Notes under the pieces: model-generated
Database searches by the model: none
What the model was told of the DNA's origin: nothing
Seen by the model: only the letters and a program-made list of their open reading frames with translations
Position numbers and translations under genes: made by a program
NCBI RefSeq assembly: GCF_000001635.26
Contig: NC_000073.6
Location: forward strand, 98,605,324-98,669,323
Source: Mus musculus
Lineage: Eukaryota > Chordata > Mammalia > Rodentia > Muridae
Direction of reading: 5' to 3'
Length of the DNA stretch: 64,000 nucleotides
Shown here: one piece after another, positions 1 to 13,200 of the stretch
Position numbering within the stretch: position 1 is the stretch's first letter
How the letters are laid out: the number at the start of each line of letters is the position of its first letter

Positions 1-465
1 AAACAAAAACAAAATGAAAGTGTGAACTAAGTAAAAACTGTTTCGACAGTCTCCCCCCTTCTACAATTTGGGCTTACGCTCAAACCTAGAGATGCTTCGG
101 TCATAGGACACCAGGAATCTGATCTCCTGTTTCTGCAGCAGGCATTCAGGTGTCCAGCTAACATGTTTTATGTTTTAACATGACAATGTATGCTACAAAG
201 TATTAGCATGTCTAAACTAGACCTTTGTACTTCTTACGGATAGTGGCCTGCTTCAGACGTTCCTTACTGGTTCTTTATCAATTATGTATTAGATGTCTAC
301 TGCATATTAGGTACCAGGAATCCATACTTTAGTACTATACTCAAAGGCAAACCCAGGCATGTATGATATGTCTTTGTCATAAACTGTCTGTGACATCCTT
401 TTATAATCATAAGACTTCTAACTTAGCAGGATCTTAAAAGTCAATGTTCTCCTCCACCCTCTACC

Positions 466-580
466 ACTTCCACATGCAGTCATCATCAGAGAACCCGCCA
501 CTTTCTAATACTTCCTTTTCACATACTTCCACATGCAGTCATCATCAGAGAACCCGCCACTTTCTAATACTTCCTTTTCA
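466..580. repeat. Tandem duplication, 56-bp unit at 59-bp period
   Basis: Positions 466-521 and 525-580 are identical over 56 bases (from acttccacatgcagtcatc to acttccttttca) and are separated by three bases. Perfect identity suggests a recent local duplication. No coding role. Confidence 0.95.
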
Positions 581-1084
581 GTTCTGCCTGCACAGCTGTG
601 ATATACAAAGTTGTTTTGTTTTTTTACATAAAGTAGAAATAGATCTTTCTGTCATCTGTACAACAGTACTATTGTCTGTCCACTCACCTACAAAGGCCAA
701 CTCACTTCATTTATACCACAGAGCACAACATGACTAACAGTCCCAGAACCCCACCTAATCCATCCCCACTCCTTCACACACAACGATTCCCAGATGTCTA
801 ACCTCCCTAAGCCATCTCTTCCGAGCTAAGGCCGAGCTGTCTATAGTCCTTCTGTGTTAGAATATAAGCCTTTCCTCTGAAGCATTGTCCCAATGTTATA
901 GAGAACAACAATTCCACAAAATTTTCTGCAAAAAAAAGGGTTCTGTGGTCAAAATCACTGGGAAACATTTTATATTATGTATTAGATATCCTAGTTTTCA
1001 CCTTTAATAATATAAATTACCAAATAAGTTAGCTAATGAAATTCTGCAAAAAGTACATTTTATATGACCCATGTTTGCTTTTAA

Positions 1085-1116
<32 letters not shown>

Positions 1117-1327
1117 ACAAAACCTTCACTCTGGCCTCCTAAGATCATGATTCTTAAGAAAAAGTAATGCCAGAAACTGAGTTCTTAATTAAAACTGTAT
1201 CTTTATGACATTTATTTACAAATTTGACTCATGTTCTGCTCCTTTAAATGTCTACTCTCAATTCACTTCCTTGTTCTCTTCTGGTTTGCTTAATAGAATC
1301 TTATATTCAATCCACCTTAAACCTTTT

Positions 1328-1495
1328 AGATGGGCGGTGTGGCATACACCTTTGATCCCAACACTTCGGAGGCATAGGCAGGCAGATCTCTGAGATCAAG
1401 GCCAGCCTGGTCTACAGAGCTAGTACCAGGAGAGCCAGGGCTAAAGAAATCCTGTCTCAAAAAACCAAGCAAGCAAGCAAGCAAACAAACAAAAC
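1328..1495 (+). repeat. B1 SINE
   Basis: Diverged B1: a gggcggtgtggcatacacc head, the aaggccagcctggtctacag core and a caagcaagcaaacaaac tail. It is antisense to Emsy. Confidence 0.85.
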
Positions 1496-3265
1496 CCACA
1501 ACCTTTTAGAAATAAAGCTGGATATAAGTAAAAAAAATAATAAAAATTAAAAAAATCTGAACACCAATAAGGATACTTACCTCACTTTACAAGTGAGAAA
1601 GAAAACTTGGAAGAGCTATTTGAGAAGATAGAAGGCAAGTAGCTTCAGAAAACACATCATCTGGGTTTCAGTGAGTGACACAGGCAAAAATGTTATTCAT
1701 CTAATAGTCTTGGCAAACTTATTATCTATCAATATTCAAACAAAAGTCTAAAAATGTTAGGAGAAAGTGAAGAGGAGAAACAATGTTTTGGAATGAGGCA
1801 ATAAAAATGAGTTTATAAGCATGAAGCTTAATCATTCCCCTGTTATTCTTAAGATGCCAACAGAGAAGAAAACAATAACAAAAAGTATAAAACAAAGTAG
1901 TTAAAATTAACATAAAAAACAGTACCAGATATATAATATGGTGTGATGAGTCCTGCCAGGGTGATTAAGATTCCCATCAAGAAGATGCCCAAGGCTTTCT
2001 ACTCTACCTATTCAGGAATTAAACCCGGGGCCTAGATGCCTCCTAGTGGTGGGTATAGTTAGAAACCACTAAAGCATCCAGCATGTACAGGAAAAACCCT
2101 TGAAAAGAACTCTTCGGTCAAAAAAGATCAATTCTTCCTTAGAACAGAACAAAGAATAATGGACTTTAAAAAATCATCGATAGATGCTACAATGTATGGA
2201 CAAGTGACTGACGAGGAATGCTACACTTACAGTCTCAGAGTACCTCCTCCAAAACTGACATTAATTCCAAAGAGGAATATGTTAACTTCACAGCAGAGAA
2301 AACTAGAAGCAATCATCCTAACCAAGTGACCACCATTCCTCTCATCAATGTGGCAGACATCATGTCTACCTGAGGAAGCTGATAGTCATCTACCTGTACA
2401 ATTCCTACTGAATTAAATCATAAAGAAGATTCTACAAAGTAACCAATCTAAACTCTTCAAAATATCATAATCAAGGGGGAAAGTGAGGATTAAGAGGCTA
2501 TCTAGGGCAAAAGAGAATAAAGAATGCTAATGGCATCAGAAATGATGGCCCATACACTTAATTCGAGCTCTTGGGAGGCTAAGGCAGAAAGATCTCCATG
2601 AGTTTCAGTCTAGCCTGGACTAGAGAATAAGATCCTGTCTCAAAACATCAAAGAGGAGGGCCAGACCTGTCTATAATCCCCAGAACTCATAAGAGGCAGG
2701 CAGATTTTTTTTTTAAAATTTATGGCCTGCCTAGTCTACATATCAAGTTCCAGGCTAATCAGGATTACACAGTGAGAAGAGGAGGAAGGGGGAAAGAGAA
2801 GGAAGTGACAACAGTAATGTGATAGTTACAATGTCACATAGCTGAGTGTAATATGTGACCCTGAGCTAGAACGTGACTAGGAGACAAAGCAATAGAGAAC
2901 ATCACTTATCACTTAGTAGTATATCTAGATGAATTATAAATTAGCTAACAGTATTACATTAAATTTCTTGACTTTGATAATGGTAATTTAGTTTCACAAG
3001 GATAAGACATAAGAAATTAGAGACCTAAAAAATAACTGTTTAGAGGTTAAATCACATAGTACCTATAACTACTCTTTAACTGGCTAAAAGACTTAAAAAT
3101 TGTACACACATACAATAGACACAACAGAAAAGAGACTAGAGACAAAAGTAATAAAGCAAGGCTATCATTATTTCAGTGGCAGTGCGTGTGTTAGCCATGT
3201 ATAAGGCTATATATACATAAGTCTCATCTTCAGAACCAAAAATTAAAATACAAAAATAAAACTAG

Positions 3266-3482
3266 GGCTGGAGAGATAGCTCAATGGTTAGGAACACTGG
3301 CTGCTTTTTCAGGGGACCCAAGTTTGATTCCAAGAAGCCACATGGCAACCCACACTGTCTAAACTATTCCCTAAGGATCTGATGCCCTCTCCTGGCCTCT
3401 TCCAAACCAGGCATGTATGCTGGTGTACAGACATAGGCAAAACACCCATACACATAAAAAATAAATAAAAATTTTAAAAATG
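3266..3482 (+). repeat. B3/B2-family SINE
   Basis: It has a tRNA-like head, gggctggagagatagctcaatg, and a body running to acacataaaaaataaataaa. Divergence suggests B3 rather than young B2. Confidence 0.8.
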
Positions 3483-4528
3483 AAACCACCAGCTGGGTAG
3501 AACAAAATATAAACAAGTAGGAATGGCTGGCAATCAGAGCCACACATTGTAAGTGGTTTACAAACTGATTTACAATCAGCAGGAAGATAAAATGAGAATT
3601 AGCAAAATGACTTGCAATTATTACCCTGATAGCAGGGTGAGAAAAACTACTTACTTTCTAAAATAAGTGCTATATTGTTTGTTGAAATCAACAGCTTATT
3701 TATTTTTAACTGACAAGCTTTCAAAGACCATTTTCTACTTGCTCTGTGAATAAGCATTTCTTTTTCTTGGAGTGTGGACTTTTAGTCTTTAGCATTGTTT
3801 TGTTCGCTACTAAGAAAAATGTGTATGCTGCAACTGTATGTGAATTTTTCTAATGTACTAGCCTAGATTTAAGATCTAGCCAGGTGTGATGCTTTACCCT
3901 GTAACCCCAGGACCTGGGAGATGAAGGAAGGAGGATCAGAAGCTCAAGGCCATTTTCAGGGGGAAAAAAAGGCAAGAACTGTACTTTACTCAACTTTAAT
4001 AAGATCTGACATAATTCTTAGTACATATTACAAACCAACAAATAATTAACAAATAACATACAACTATGTAAACCATATAAAATTAATGTGAAGGCATCAT
4101 TGGAGAATTAAAATAATAAAGTGTTTGTATAATATGAAAAAAATGTGCTATCAGTGCTTTTATAAAAAAGCAGCAGGCATACCAGCAAGGTTAGTGCAGA
4201 GGCAGAGAAGAAGAGAGGAACAAGGACTAGAGGAAAGAAGAACACTTTTGCTTATATGCATCAGGTTGCACAAGCATAGACATACACACAGGCTGAACAG
4301 CTCTAATCCAAAATGCTCCACATCTGAACCTTTCTGAGCAAGGTGACTTTACTAGCAGAAAACCTCATCCCTAACCTCACATGACAGTCACAGTCAAAAC
4401 ACAGGTGCAGGGGAAAACAAGACCTGTGACCTCACCCTCAGACTAAGTGTAGAAGGGTTATATGAAACATACATGGATATCATTTAGACTCTGATCCCAT
4501 CTGTAAGATACCCCACTTTCCTTCTCTT

Positions 4529-4531
<3 letters not shown>

Positions 4532-4580
<49 letters not shown>
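4532..4580. repeat. (CA)n microsatellite
   Basis: About 24 uninterrupted CA units. Confidence 0.97.
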
Positions 4581-4583
<3 letters not shown>

Positions 4584-5343
4584 AATACAAAATTTGAAAC
4601 CTAAGACCATTCTCATCTCAAGTGTTTCAGATATAGGATCCTCAGCTTGTGGCACCCAACAACAAGGGCACTCAGAATAACTGAGTAATATGAACAAAAG
4701 ACAATGTCTCAGAGCTTCAGAGTAGACCATGAGTTTATATTTTGAGAGACATCCTAGAACAATGTCATATTGAGAACAATACTAAAGATTATCTCCTGCT
4801 GTGCTGCTTAGCTTCTAATAATTGGGATAACCACTGATTACCATCTGGAATATTTTTGAGAGTTAAATAAAATGTTATTAATAATTATGTGGGAACAACA
4901 GACATAAACTAAGATCCATACAAACCAGGATGTACAGCCACCCACTCATAGCTCACTTCTGGTCACCTTGATGCTTCCTCAAGGTTCAGCAACAACCATT
5001 CTTGAAAAACTACATTCCTTTTTCTTGTATACTTCTTCCTCTTCTTACCCATACCAAACAGGAAAAACATAAAAGTTGCCATCTAGAAGTTATAGTTGTT
5101 TGATACTGCCTACATATTAAAAAAAAAACCTATCAATGACTTGATGAACATATGACAAAAGGTAATAATGTTAAGCTATGCCAAAAATAAGATTTTATCT
5201 CTCTCACTAAACAGACAAAAAAAAAAAATCCAATCCAATCAAAAGTATAAAGTTTGATTTGGAATCCCTAGAAGGAGCAGCTGTTTAGAAACTGAGTCAT
5301 GACATCATCAGCGTCGCATGAACAGAAGTACAGTAAGCCTTAC

Positions 5344-5542
5344 CTTGAGAACTCTGGGAGGACTCTGTGGAAGAAGAACTACTGTCTGTGTAACCCTGTG
5401 GCTCCTCTTTTCCTTCCTGAGCAGATGAATTACTGGCATCTGCTACCCTGGATGCTTGCTGTAATGTTTCTGTTACCAGCTGCCTTGTTTGTTCACTGAC
5501 AACTGTAGCTTGAAATGTCACTGGTTTGGGTTTAATTAGAAC
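5344..5542 (-). CDS. Emsy: Emsy coding exon 13 (residues 667-733, last in window)
   Basis: The acceptor is ttcttctag and the donor gtaaggc; phase 0 in, phase 1 out. The exon encodes VLIKPKPVTFQATVVSEQTR, then QLVTETLQQASRVADASNSS, an EGKEEPQGYTD segment and a Ser-rich SSSSSTESSQSSQ tail. EMSY is expected to continue in the next exon with an Asp codon split over this junction, but that exon lies beyond position 1. The Ser-rich, acidic tail is a likely site of phosphorylation. Confidence 0.96.
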
Positions 5543-7660
5543 CTAGAAGAAAAGCAGAAATGCCCAGATGAAATATCATAGCCCCATTTAAATGCTAAAT
5601 TAGACATGCATGGTTGTTTATACTTATAACACTAGCACTTGGAAGACAGAGGCTGGAAGACTGTCACTAATTCGAAGCCAACTTTGGCTAGGATAAAATT
5701 CTATCTCAAAACCAAACAACCAAACAAACGCTAAACTTACAGGTCATTTTCCAGATAGACAAATTACCATCATGCATATTTATCGTTAGGCTTTGGGCAC
5801 AGTATTTGTTGCCAAAGACTAAAATCCACAGATGAACTAGAGCTAAGCTACGTACAATATTTTAAGTGGTATATGCCAGATCATAACAGCTTTAGTTCTT
5901 GTTGTTTTTTAATGTATGTGTCTGTTTACATGTATATGCACAGCTCAGGGACCAGAGAGGGTCTGGATCTTCTGGAGCTGGAGTTAGTTGTAAGCCTCCC
6001 AATGTGTGCGCATGGAATGATACTCTGGTCTTCTGCAAGAACAACAAGCACTCACGACCACAGAGCCATCTTATTAGTCTCCCAAAGCTATAATTCTGAC
6101 AAGTATTTCCATTGTTTTTCTTATCTAACTTTAGAAATCATTTTCAGTACTATTTATCACAGTAACAACCACAAGCTGAGTGGTAGAAAAATAAAATAAA
6201 AAATACATGTAAACTAGACTTATTAGAATTTTTCCAACCAAAGTATCTGTTTGAGCTTTCTCTCTCAACTTGTATTAACAGAATAAAACCAAGACCATAA
6301 TTTGTTCAAGCCACAATTTTCCAAGTTTCTTTTAATGAGAAACCAAATAAAATTCCTGACACACCTTCACAAAGCAAACTGCAGGAAATCTAAGTCATCA
6401 CTCAAGGAACTACAGAGGAAAACTGATATAAAGTGCTTTCCGCAGCAGCAAGAGGTCAACTCAGCAAAGTTAAAAGCTCAGACACTAAACAAGTCAACCA
6501 GGAAAAATACAATCATACTGAAACATTCTCCTTCAGTATCTGGATTCTAGAAATTTAATTGGACTCATGGAATAAAAATACTGACTCATACCCAATACCA
6601 CCATCACCACCAAAAATACTACTACTGACCCATATATGAGGTTCTATTAAAGCACTGATTTCCCTGAGTTTAAAAACATGATTTGTTATAATTTACATGG
6701 TGAAACAAATGAAATCATTACTGCTGAACTGAATAAATAACTTAAGCTTATAACAAAGCTACTTTTTAAAATATATAAACAATGGCTATAGTTTTGAAGG
6801 AACAGATTCCAAAAGCCAATTATGAGTTTAGATGAATACCTTTTACAAAAACTCTATGATTCTATTTCTCAACCAAAGCTGATACTGCTTCGATAGTCTC
6901 AGAAAAGCACCTACAAAGTCAACAGCCTAAACCAAGGTGAGATTATACCCTTATTCTCAGACTTTTACAGTCTGAAAATGAACTCATCACCAGCATCTGT
7001 TATGTAGGGCTGGAATAAAACAAACTTTCTTAAGTATCTTTCATAAGCATCTGTGCAGATCCTGTCCATTCATAGAAAGAAACTAGTTTCCAGTTCTCTG
7101 TCCTCCTCAGCTATCCAGTTCTCACAGTCATAAATATCTTCAGGAAATTTTATCCCAAAGGAATTCTCTTCCCTGCCTTTGCTCATATTGTGACAGATAT
7201 ATGCAGATTATCTTTAAAAGTACTGAAGAGAAAAAAGGCAGGTTTTAAGAACAGATTAATATGCATTCAGTATTTAGAAAACCTGTTTCTTTTATCAGAC
7301 TATTGATCATTTCCTTAACATTTCTATCAGGCTAGGCATAGTAGTGCAAGCCTTTAGTCCTACCAAAGGCAAGCTGATCTCTGTGAGCTCAAGGCTAACC
7401 TGGTTTACATAGCAAACCTCCAGGACAGCCAGGACTACATAGAAAGACTCTGCTTCAAGATAGATAGATAGGTAGGTAGGTAGGTAGGTAGGTAGGTAGG
7501 TAGGTAGATAGATAGATAGGCGGGGGGGGGGGGGGGGGGGGGGGAGGGAGGGAAGGAAAAAGGGAGGGAAGAAAGGAGGGAGGTAAGAAGGGAAAAAAAT
7601 GAAAGGAAAGGAAATTTCTACCTGGGAATTAGTCAAAAGTTAACACATCTTACAGCATAC
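5543..7660 (-). other. Emsy: Emsy intron between coding exons 12 and 13
   Basis: Contains an old B1 (about 5602-5730), a B3 in minus orientation (about 5920-6085), another B1 (about 7331-7460) and the tetranucleotide/poly-G/purine block at 7459-7605. The rest is AT-rich unique sequence with no coding signal. Confidence 0.8.
7459..7605. repeat. Compound TAGA/TAGG, poly-G and GGGA/GGAA microsatellite
   Basis: A TAGA/TAGG tetranucleotide tract (7459-7520) is followed by an uninterrupted run of about 23 G (7522-7544) and then purine-only GGGA/GGAA sequence. It grows out of the tail of the B1 at 7331-7460 and lies about 55 bases inside the intron from the exon 12 donor. Confidence 0.95.
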
Positions 7661-7834
7661 CTGTGTTTTCCCTTGTTGTCCATACACAATTTTTGTTGGA
7701 ATGATTTTAGCTGCTGGCTGTACTGCGGAACCTATTCCTTTGGGCTGTGTTACAATCATTTTGGTGATGGGTCTTGTAGCAGTAATTATAGCTGGCTTGG
7801 CTCCAGCTGGCACTGTCTGAAGAGTCTTTTCTCC
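7661..7834 (-). CDS. Emsy: Emsy coding exon 12 (residues 609-666)
   Basis: This 174-base exon (58 codons, phase 0 at both ends) lies between acceptor cttcaacttag and donor gtatgctg. It encodes GEKTLQTVPAGAKPAIITAT, then RPITKMIVTQPKGIGSAVQP and AAKIIPTKIVYGQQGKTQ. It would be skipped without a frameshift. An unstable purine-rich microsatellite block starts about 50 bases into the following intron. Confidence 0.95.
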
Positions 7835-8572
7835 CTAAGTTGAAGTCAATTATTAAAGAGACTTATATACATTCAAATGATTAAAAACAAACAGAACAAA
7901 CAAATAAACAAAAACACAACTGTCCTTTCACTGAAAAAGCAAAGAAAAGGACTGTAGATTATGCAACAAAGTACAAGATTTCTAAGTGGTTAAAAAACCC
8001 TGGGCTTCACTGTAATAAGATTACAAGTCATACAATCAACTTTCTAGCCAAAACAGAAATTATCCCTCATGAGTATGTTTTTAAAAATCACTAGATCCAA
8101 GAACATCTAAGAATTTATGCCACCCCATTCATAGAATACCTATATTAAAACAGAAATTTCTGGAAGGACATATACTAAAATGTTAACAATTGTTATGTTC
8201 AAGATTGTAGGTCATCTCCCACACTCATTTTTACTTTTTAATACATTTGAAGTGAATATTTATATAATAAAAACTATGTAGCTTATCAGCAGATTAACAA
8301 ACACATACAAAATAAATCAGGCATATATTATAAAGATATGCAGTAGGATATCTGTATAAACACGTATGAGAGAGATAAAAAGAGTAGAGATATTAACACC
8401 TTTCTAAGGTTACATGGAGGAAAGGGGAAAGAACGCGTAAAGCACTTCTCATGTTCTCCTAGCATGTTAACAATGCTACTTTAGTCCATTATAAATTCAA
8501 GCCCAGTAACCTTTCAGCATTTTCTGAAATTTTACCTACTTTATTGCCTTTCTTTTCTTTCTACTTCTCTGC

Positions 8573-8700
8573 ATGCATGTGTGTGTGGTGAGAGAGGTGT
8601 GTGTGTGTGTGTGTGTGTGTGTGTTGTTGGAGATTGAACCCAGGATCTAGGGCCTCCCAAATGCTAGGCAAATCCTCTACCACTTATCTATAACCTCAGT
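8573..8700 (-). repeat. GT microsatellite abutting an ID/B4-type SINE
   Basis: A GT tract of about 26 units with interruptions is followed by ttggagattgaacccagg through ctctaccac, the reverse complement of a tRNA-derived SINE head. Confidence 0.75.
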
Positions 8701-9559
8701 CCATTGTTTTCTTCTGTAGTACTATTTTCTGGTCATATTTTTAATCTCAGCACAGTTTTATTTGAATTTAACAGAATTAAATTCAAATATAGTAATTTTA
8801 TTATTAATTTTTAAATTAAAATTAATAAAATTAAAAGGGTTGGCAATTTTCACATTGTCATTTTCTTAATTTTTAGTTATCATTATCACAGATGTGTGGG
8901 CTTTTAAATTTAGCATTTGGTAAACTGAGAGCAATCAGGTAAGCTTTCTAAAAAGCAACCATTGAGAATTCAGATCTAAATCCAAGTTCAAAAATTAATA
9001 ACCTAACTATCAACTACAACTATCCAAAAGAAACAAAGTGTCTCCAATCAAGTCTCACATATTGTTTGCAAGCAGCATTCTCAGAAAGATCTGTGATTGA
9101 TCCTGCTGATCTGTAAACAGCTTGTCAGCCTGTTCCAAGCACTGTGACCCAAACAAAGCCAGCCTGCAGAGTATTATCTGAGAAAGCTCATGTGTGGTGG
9201 ACCTGCACAAGATGCAGGTAGGGTATAAATACACACTATGTGTGTTGAAGAAGATGGTCCCATAGGCTGATCTCATTTTACTAGCACTGCCTGCTAAACT
9301 ACTGCTAAATATCTATTAGAAAAAATTCACATGTGATCTGAGATCTCCCATAGCAGATAACATCCTTTTATAAATCCAAATACTACAGAATCCTAGCTTT
9401 TCTGTTGACTTACTAATGTGAATTCAGAAAAGGCCTAATCTGGACCACTTTCAGCATTATAAAAGACTGTGATACATAAGCGTTTATCTGTCTTCTAGTG
9501 AGGTCAGGAAAGGTAAGGATGCTACTGAGTCTGAGTGCTTAAATACCAAGAACAGTAAG

Positions 9560-9735
9560 AAATCAATGACTGAGAACTTCTCATGTGTTAGACACTGCTT
9601 TAAGCACTTTCAAAACACCTATCATCACCCAATGTAGGCATGAAGAAATAAAATATTGCACTGGTTAGATAAGTCACCCATAGCCAAACTACAAAGTGAG
9701 ACACAAAGCCTAAGTGTGTCTACCTCTAACCTCTT
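9560..9735 (+). repeat. MIR SINE
   Basis: Old MIR core similarity: tgtgttagacactgctttaagcac, then a diverged block ending in agtgagacacaaagcc. Highly diverged, as expected of a pan-mammalian element. Confidence 0.6.
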
Positions 9736-10152
9736 AACAATTGCCATCAGAACCTAAAATGGGAAAATAAAAAATAAACAACAAACTTTAAGTAACAAAT
9801 CCCTATCTATAAATTTTATTTTAAACTCAAATATTTCTCTTTTTTCCAGCCTAAATCAATGCTTATCTACTAACCATAAGCAGGAACAGAATTCCTCCAA
9901 GTCTTCCTGCAGCTAAACCAGCGGAATTCTCCATTTGAAGGAAACTAAACACTTGAATCATGGTAACAAGCCACCTGCTATGAGCAGCTATAAGCAACAT
10001 GCTTTCAGCATTACTGTATAAAATGGCATCAGTTGATGATAAAGGCTATTCTATTGCAGCAGTACAGAGTCAAGCCATTCCATCCACTATGGGGTTCTGA
10101 TGGCCTTTAAACCGCTTAGTGGATTACTGAGTGTTTTTATAGTCTTACTTAC

Positions 10153-10289
10153 TCCAGCATTTAGCAAGGTTGTGACAACGTTTTTGCCAGGGAGGCCTTG
10201 AATGGTCGTTCCTTTTCCTGTAGTCTTTTGTACAACAATCACATTGGGCTTGGAAGTCATTGGGATTGTAGTGATTTTGGTAGTCGTTC
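10153..10289 (-). CDS. Emsy: Emsy coding exon 11 (residues 563-608)
   Basis: This 137-base exon enters in phase 1 after acceptor tctctaag and leaves in phase 0 at GGA before donor gtaagtaag. It encodes TTTKITTIPMTSKPNVIVVQ and then KTTGKGTTIQGLPGKNVVTT and LLNAG. It is not on the supplied frame list because it is short and starts without Met; it was found by following the expected EMSY order between the neighbouring exons. Confidence 0.95.
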
Positions 10290-13200
10290 CTTAGAGAAGG
10301 GGGAAGAAAAGGAGGCCTGAGTTAAGGACTGGTGATACTTGATTGTTTCTGTTTATGATGTATATAAGTAATGCCTGTCTAAACAATGTCAACTTTAGTT
10401 GAAGGAGTGTGGTCCTAAGGACAAAACTGAAGACTTGGAATAGTGGCACCTTGGACTGATGAGACACTGGGTAATATTGACTGTATTGTAAAGATCTACA
10501 GCAGAATTGCCCCAATATAAAGGACTGTTGATTTAGGAGACAGTCATATCACGTCTACCAGTTTAACCAAAAGGAGGGCACATGGGTACAGGGAGGCAAA
10601 GTGGGGGGGGGGGGAGGGGGTAGGGTTCAATAATACAAAATGGGAGAAAAAGGACTAACAGGAACTAGGTAGAACACTATACTAAAATAGAACAAAATTC
10701 TTTTCTAGAATGACCAATACTAAATGCCTAAAATTCTAGTGTGCATGTTTCACCTAAGGAGAAATGTATGCAAAGAAGTATTACATATTCAAAAAGAAAA
10801 AGGAAAGGCCATGGCTAAGCTTTCACTACAGTTGGTCTACATTTTGCATAACACAAGAGAATATGCAAAAGCTGGTTAGCATCTGTGGTTTTCTGTTTTT
10901 TGTTTTGTTTTGTTTTGTTTTGTTTTGTTTCCTTTTGCAGTTCTGGGAAACAAGCCCAGGGCCTTGCTCATACCAGGCCTACCTCTGAGCTACATCTATA
11001 GTCCATTTAGCATTCTTTAGGGTACACACTGAATCATGAATGTTTATGTACGATAGCACCACACATAGAATCTGGTATTTAGAGGACCTACCTACAGAGA
11101 CTGTGCTTTAAAAGGGTAAACCACAATGAGACCAAATAACAACCACATGTGGATCACAATGGGCTGTGATAATGATGATGCATTTCACAGATTTTTTTCT
11201 TTCTTTTTTAGGATGCCTGTAAACTACAGAGGCAAAAGAACTACAAGTTCAAAGACAGCCTGGGCTATATAGCTAGTGTGAGGTCGACATGGAATACACA
11301 GTGAGATCCTGTTTCAAACGGTAACAACAAACTATGAAAAAAAATCAAAATGATTCTACCAGACTTAGTGGTGTAAGCTTACACTGCTCTATTGACTAAG
11401 GTAGGAGGATCACAAGTTCTATGTCAACCTAAGCAACTCAGCAAGAACCTGCTTCAAAATAAAACATTAAATGGTGTAGAAAAAGTTTGATCATTGTGGT
11501 ATGTTGACTTAAAAAATTCAATGGCTTAGTTCCTACTATCCAGATTCTTAAATCACTCTTATCTTGCTTTCTGTGTAAGGCTTTATGCTATGCTACTTTG
11601 TTCAAAGAATGATTGAATAAATAAGCAAAAAGTACACAAACAACAGCTCCTCGCTCGGACACTGGGAAGATTGAAGGAGTTACAATCAAGTCTTGCCCCA
11701 GATCCCCAAAATGCCTCTAGGGTTAAGACAATGAATTCATCTCTGAAGGAATCAAACTTGTGCATAAAATGAGGATATTTCTACAATCAACTCTCAACAA
11801 CATTCAGAAAAAAATGTATAAATCTGAAAGTTATTTGATATATATGCATATAAATAAGTTTCCATCAGTTTCTTCTAGAAAAATAAAAATTCAACTAAAT
11901 TTAATCTGCCTTCTAAGGTATTATACAAAGGAAGCAAGAGCTTCACAAATGATTTATATGTTTACTACAGGATTATTTATAATAACCAAACAAGAAAAAA
12001 ATCTAATAGTCAAAAACCCCCATACCTATAAACAATTTAAATCATCCAACAGTAAGAATATGGTTAAATTTCTGTACAAAAGAGAATGCTATATAACCAT
12101 GGGATGATGGTCAAAATACATTTACTGATATGGAAAAATATATAAATTATTAATAAAGAATTAAAATTTAGGATGTCCATATAAACATTTACACAGCACA
12201 CTATCGTCTTAGCTTTGCTTGCACCTTTAGTCTAAAGTCCCTACAATGAGAGGATTTTTTTTTTTTGCTTTTGTTTTAAGTCTTCTATTCTTACAGCCAT
12301 ATGTTGAGAATAGTTTAGCAAAAATGCTTTTTTGTGTAGGAGAGAAAAATCAGAACCCATCATCTGCTCATCGATGAAGGCAGAAAATTATCTAAATTTG
12401 CTACAAGCTGATGATGAATAAACTTTTTAAACTACTATACCATAATCTCAGTGTCATAGGACAGCAAGAATATAAAATAAAAGTTTGTTTTTTTTTTTTT
12501 TAAAATAGAGATTGTGAAATGGAGCCAAAAGATGGTAGGTAAGCGTGGAACAGGAAGTCGTTAAAAGTACTTGCCACCAAGTTAAACTGTTCTAACTCTA
12601 TGTCAACATATCCTACAGTGCTGGAACCACCCACTCATGTGAAAGAAATAGCAACTAACCATGAGCACTTTCATCTTTAATATAAAGGTGAACAGTGTGT
12701 GTGTGTGTGTGTGTGCATGTGTGTGTGCATACTTATATTACTCTACTGCACTACAGAACAGCTACACCATGAATAAAGTTCCAAAAAGACTTCATGACAT
12801 TTAGACACACCTACAATCTATATAGTACTATGAACTCAGATACATGTAAGAAATCCTTAATAAAAAAGGTTATAAAAAAGCTACCTTCCAATGAAGGTCA
12901 ACTTTCTGAAATATGTTTGAACAGGAGCGTTATACTATTTAAAGATACTATCAAATAATAAATTAGAATTTTAACTGTGTTATTTAATATCCACTTAAAA
13001 GCTATGGCACAATGTACCCTTTCCTCCTCAGGTTGGCAAACCCTAGGTTTTCTCACTTATATGGAAGAGTGGAGCCAAAATTAACAGCTTTGAATACAGA
13101 GCTCTATGCCATGCCATGCTCTGCCGGCTTTTTTCCATTCTCAGTTATCAGCAACATCAAATTACTGCCAGGGACTTTATCCTGTCACTTTAAAAATATT

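Larger units (their letters stand above)
1..5343 (-). other. Emsy: Partial Emsy intron after coding exon 13
   Basis: No EMSY exon or other coding signal is seen. The stretch holds decayed B1 copies (about 1328-1495, 2540-2650, 2658-2780 and 3880-3975), a B3 (3266-3482), a CA microsatellite (4532-4580), a 59-bp tandem duplication (466-580) and A-rich simple sequence around 1083-1122. The rest is AT-rich unique intron. Confidence 0.8.
7835..10152 (-). other. Emsy: Emsy intron between coding exons 11 and 12
   Basis: Contains a GT microsatellite (about 8573-8624), an ID/B4-type tRNA-derived SINE in minus orientation (about 8627-8700) and an old MIR on the plus strand (about 9560-9735, with the gttagacactgctttaagcac motif). 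A stretch at 9050-9280 may be an unclassified old repeat. No gene is seen. Confidence 0.75.

Noticed and set aside
4532..4580. Repeats considered as a CRISPR array
   Set aside because: The sequence is a eukaryotic CA microsatellite with no spacers.
1..5343. Search for the next Emsy exon
   Set aside because: No frame gives the sequence expected after the phase-1 junction at 5344, so the exon lies outside the window.
7307..7636. 109-codon minus frame with Pro and YLPT repeats
   Set aside because: It reads through the poly-G and TAGG microsatellite and a B1.
9055..9276. 73-codon minus frame in an intron, considered as an alternative Emsy exon
   Set aside because: No EMSY similarity, no frame-compatible splice borders found, and the flanking exons already join in phase 0.
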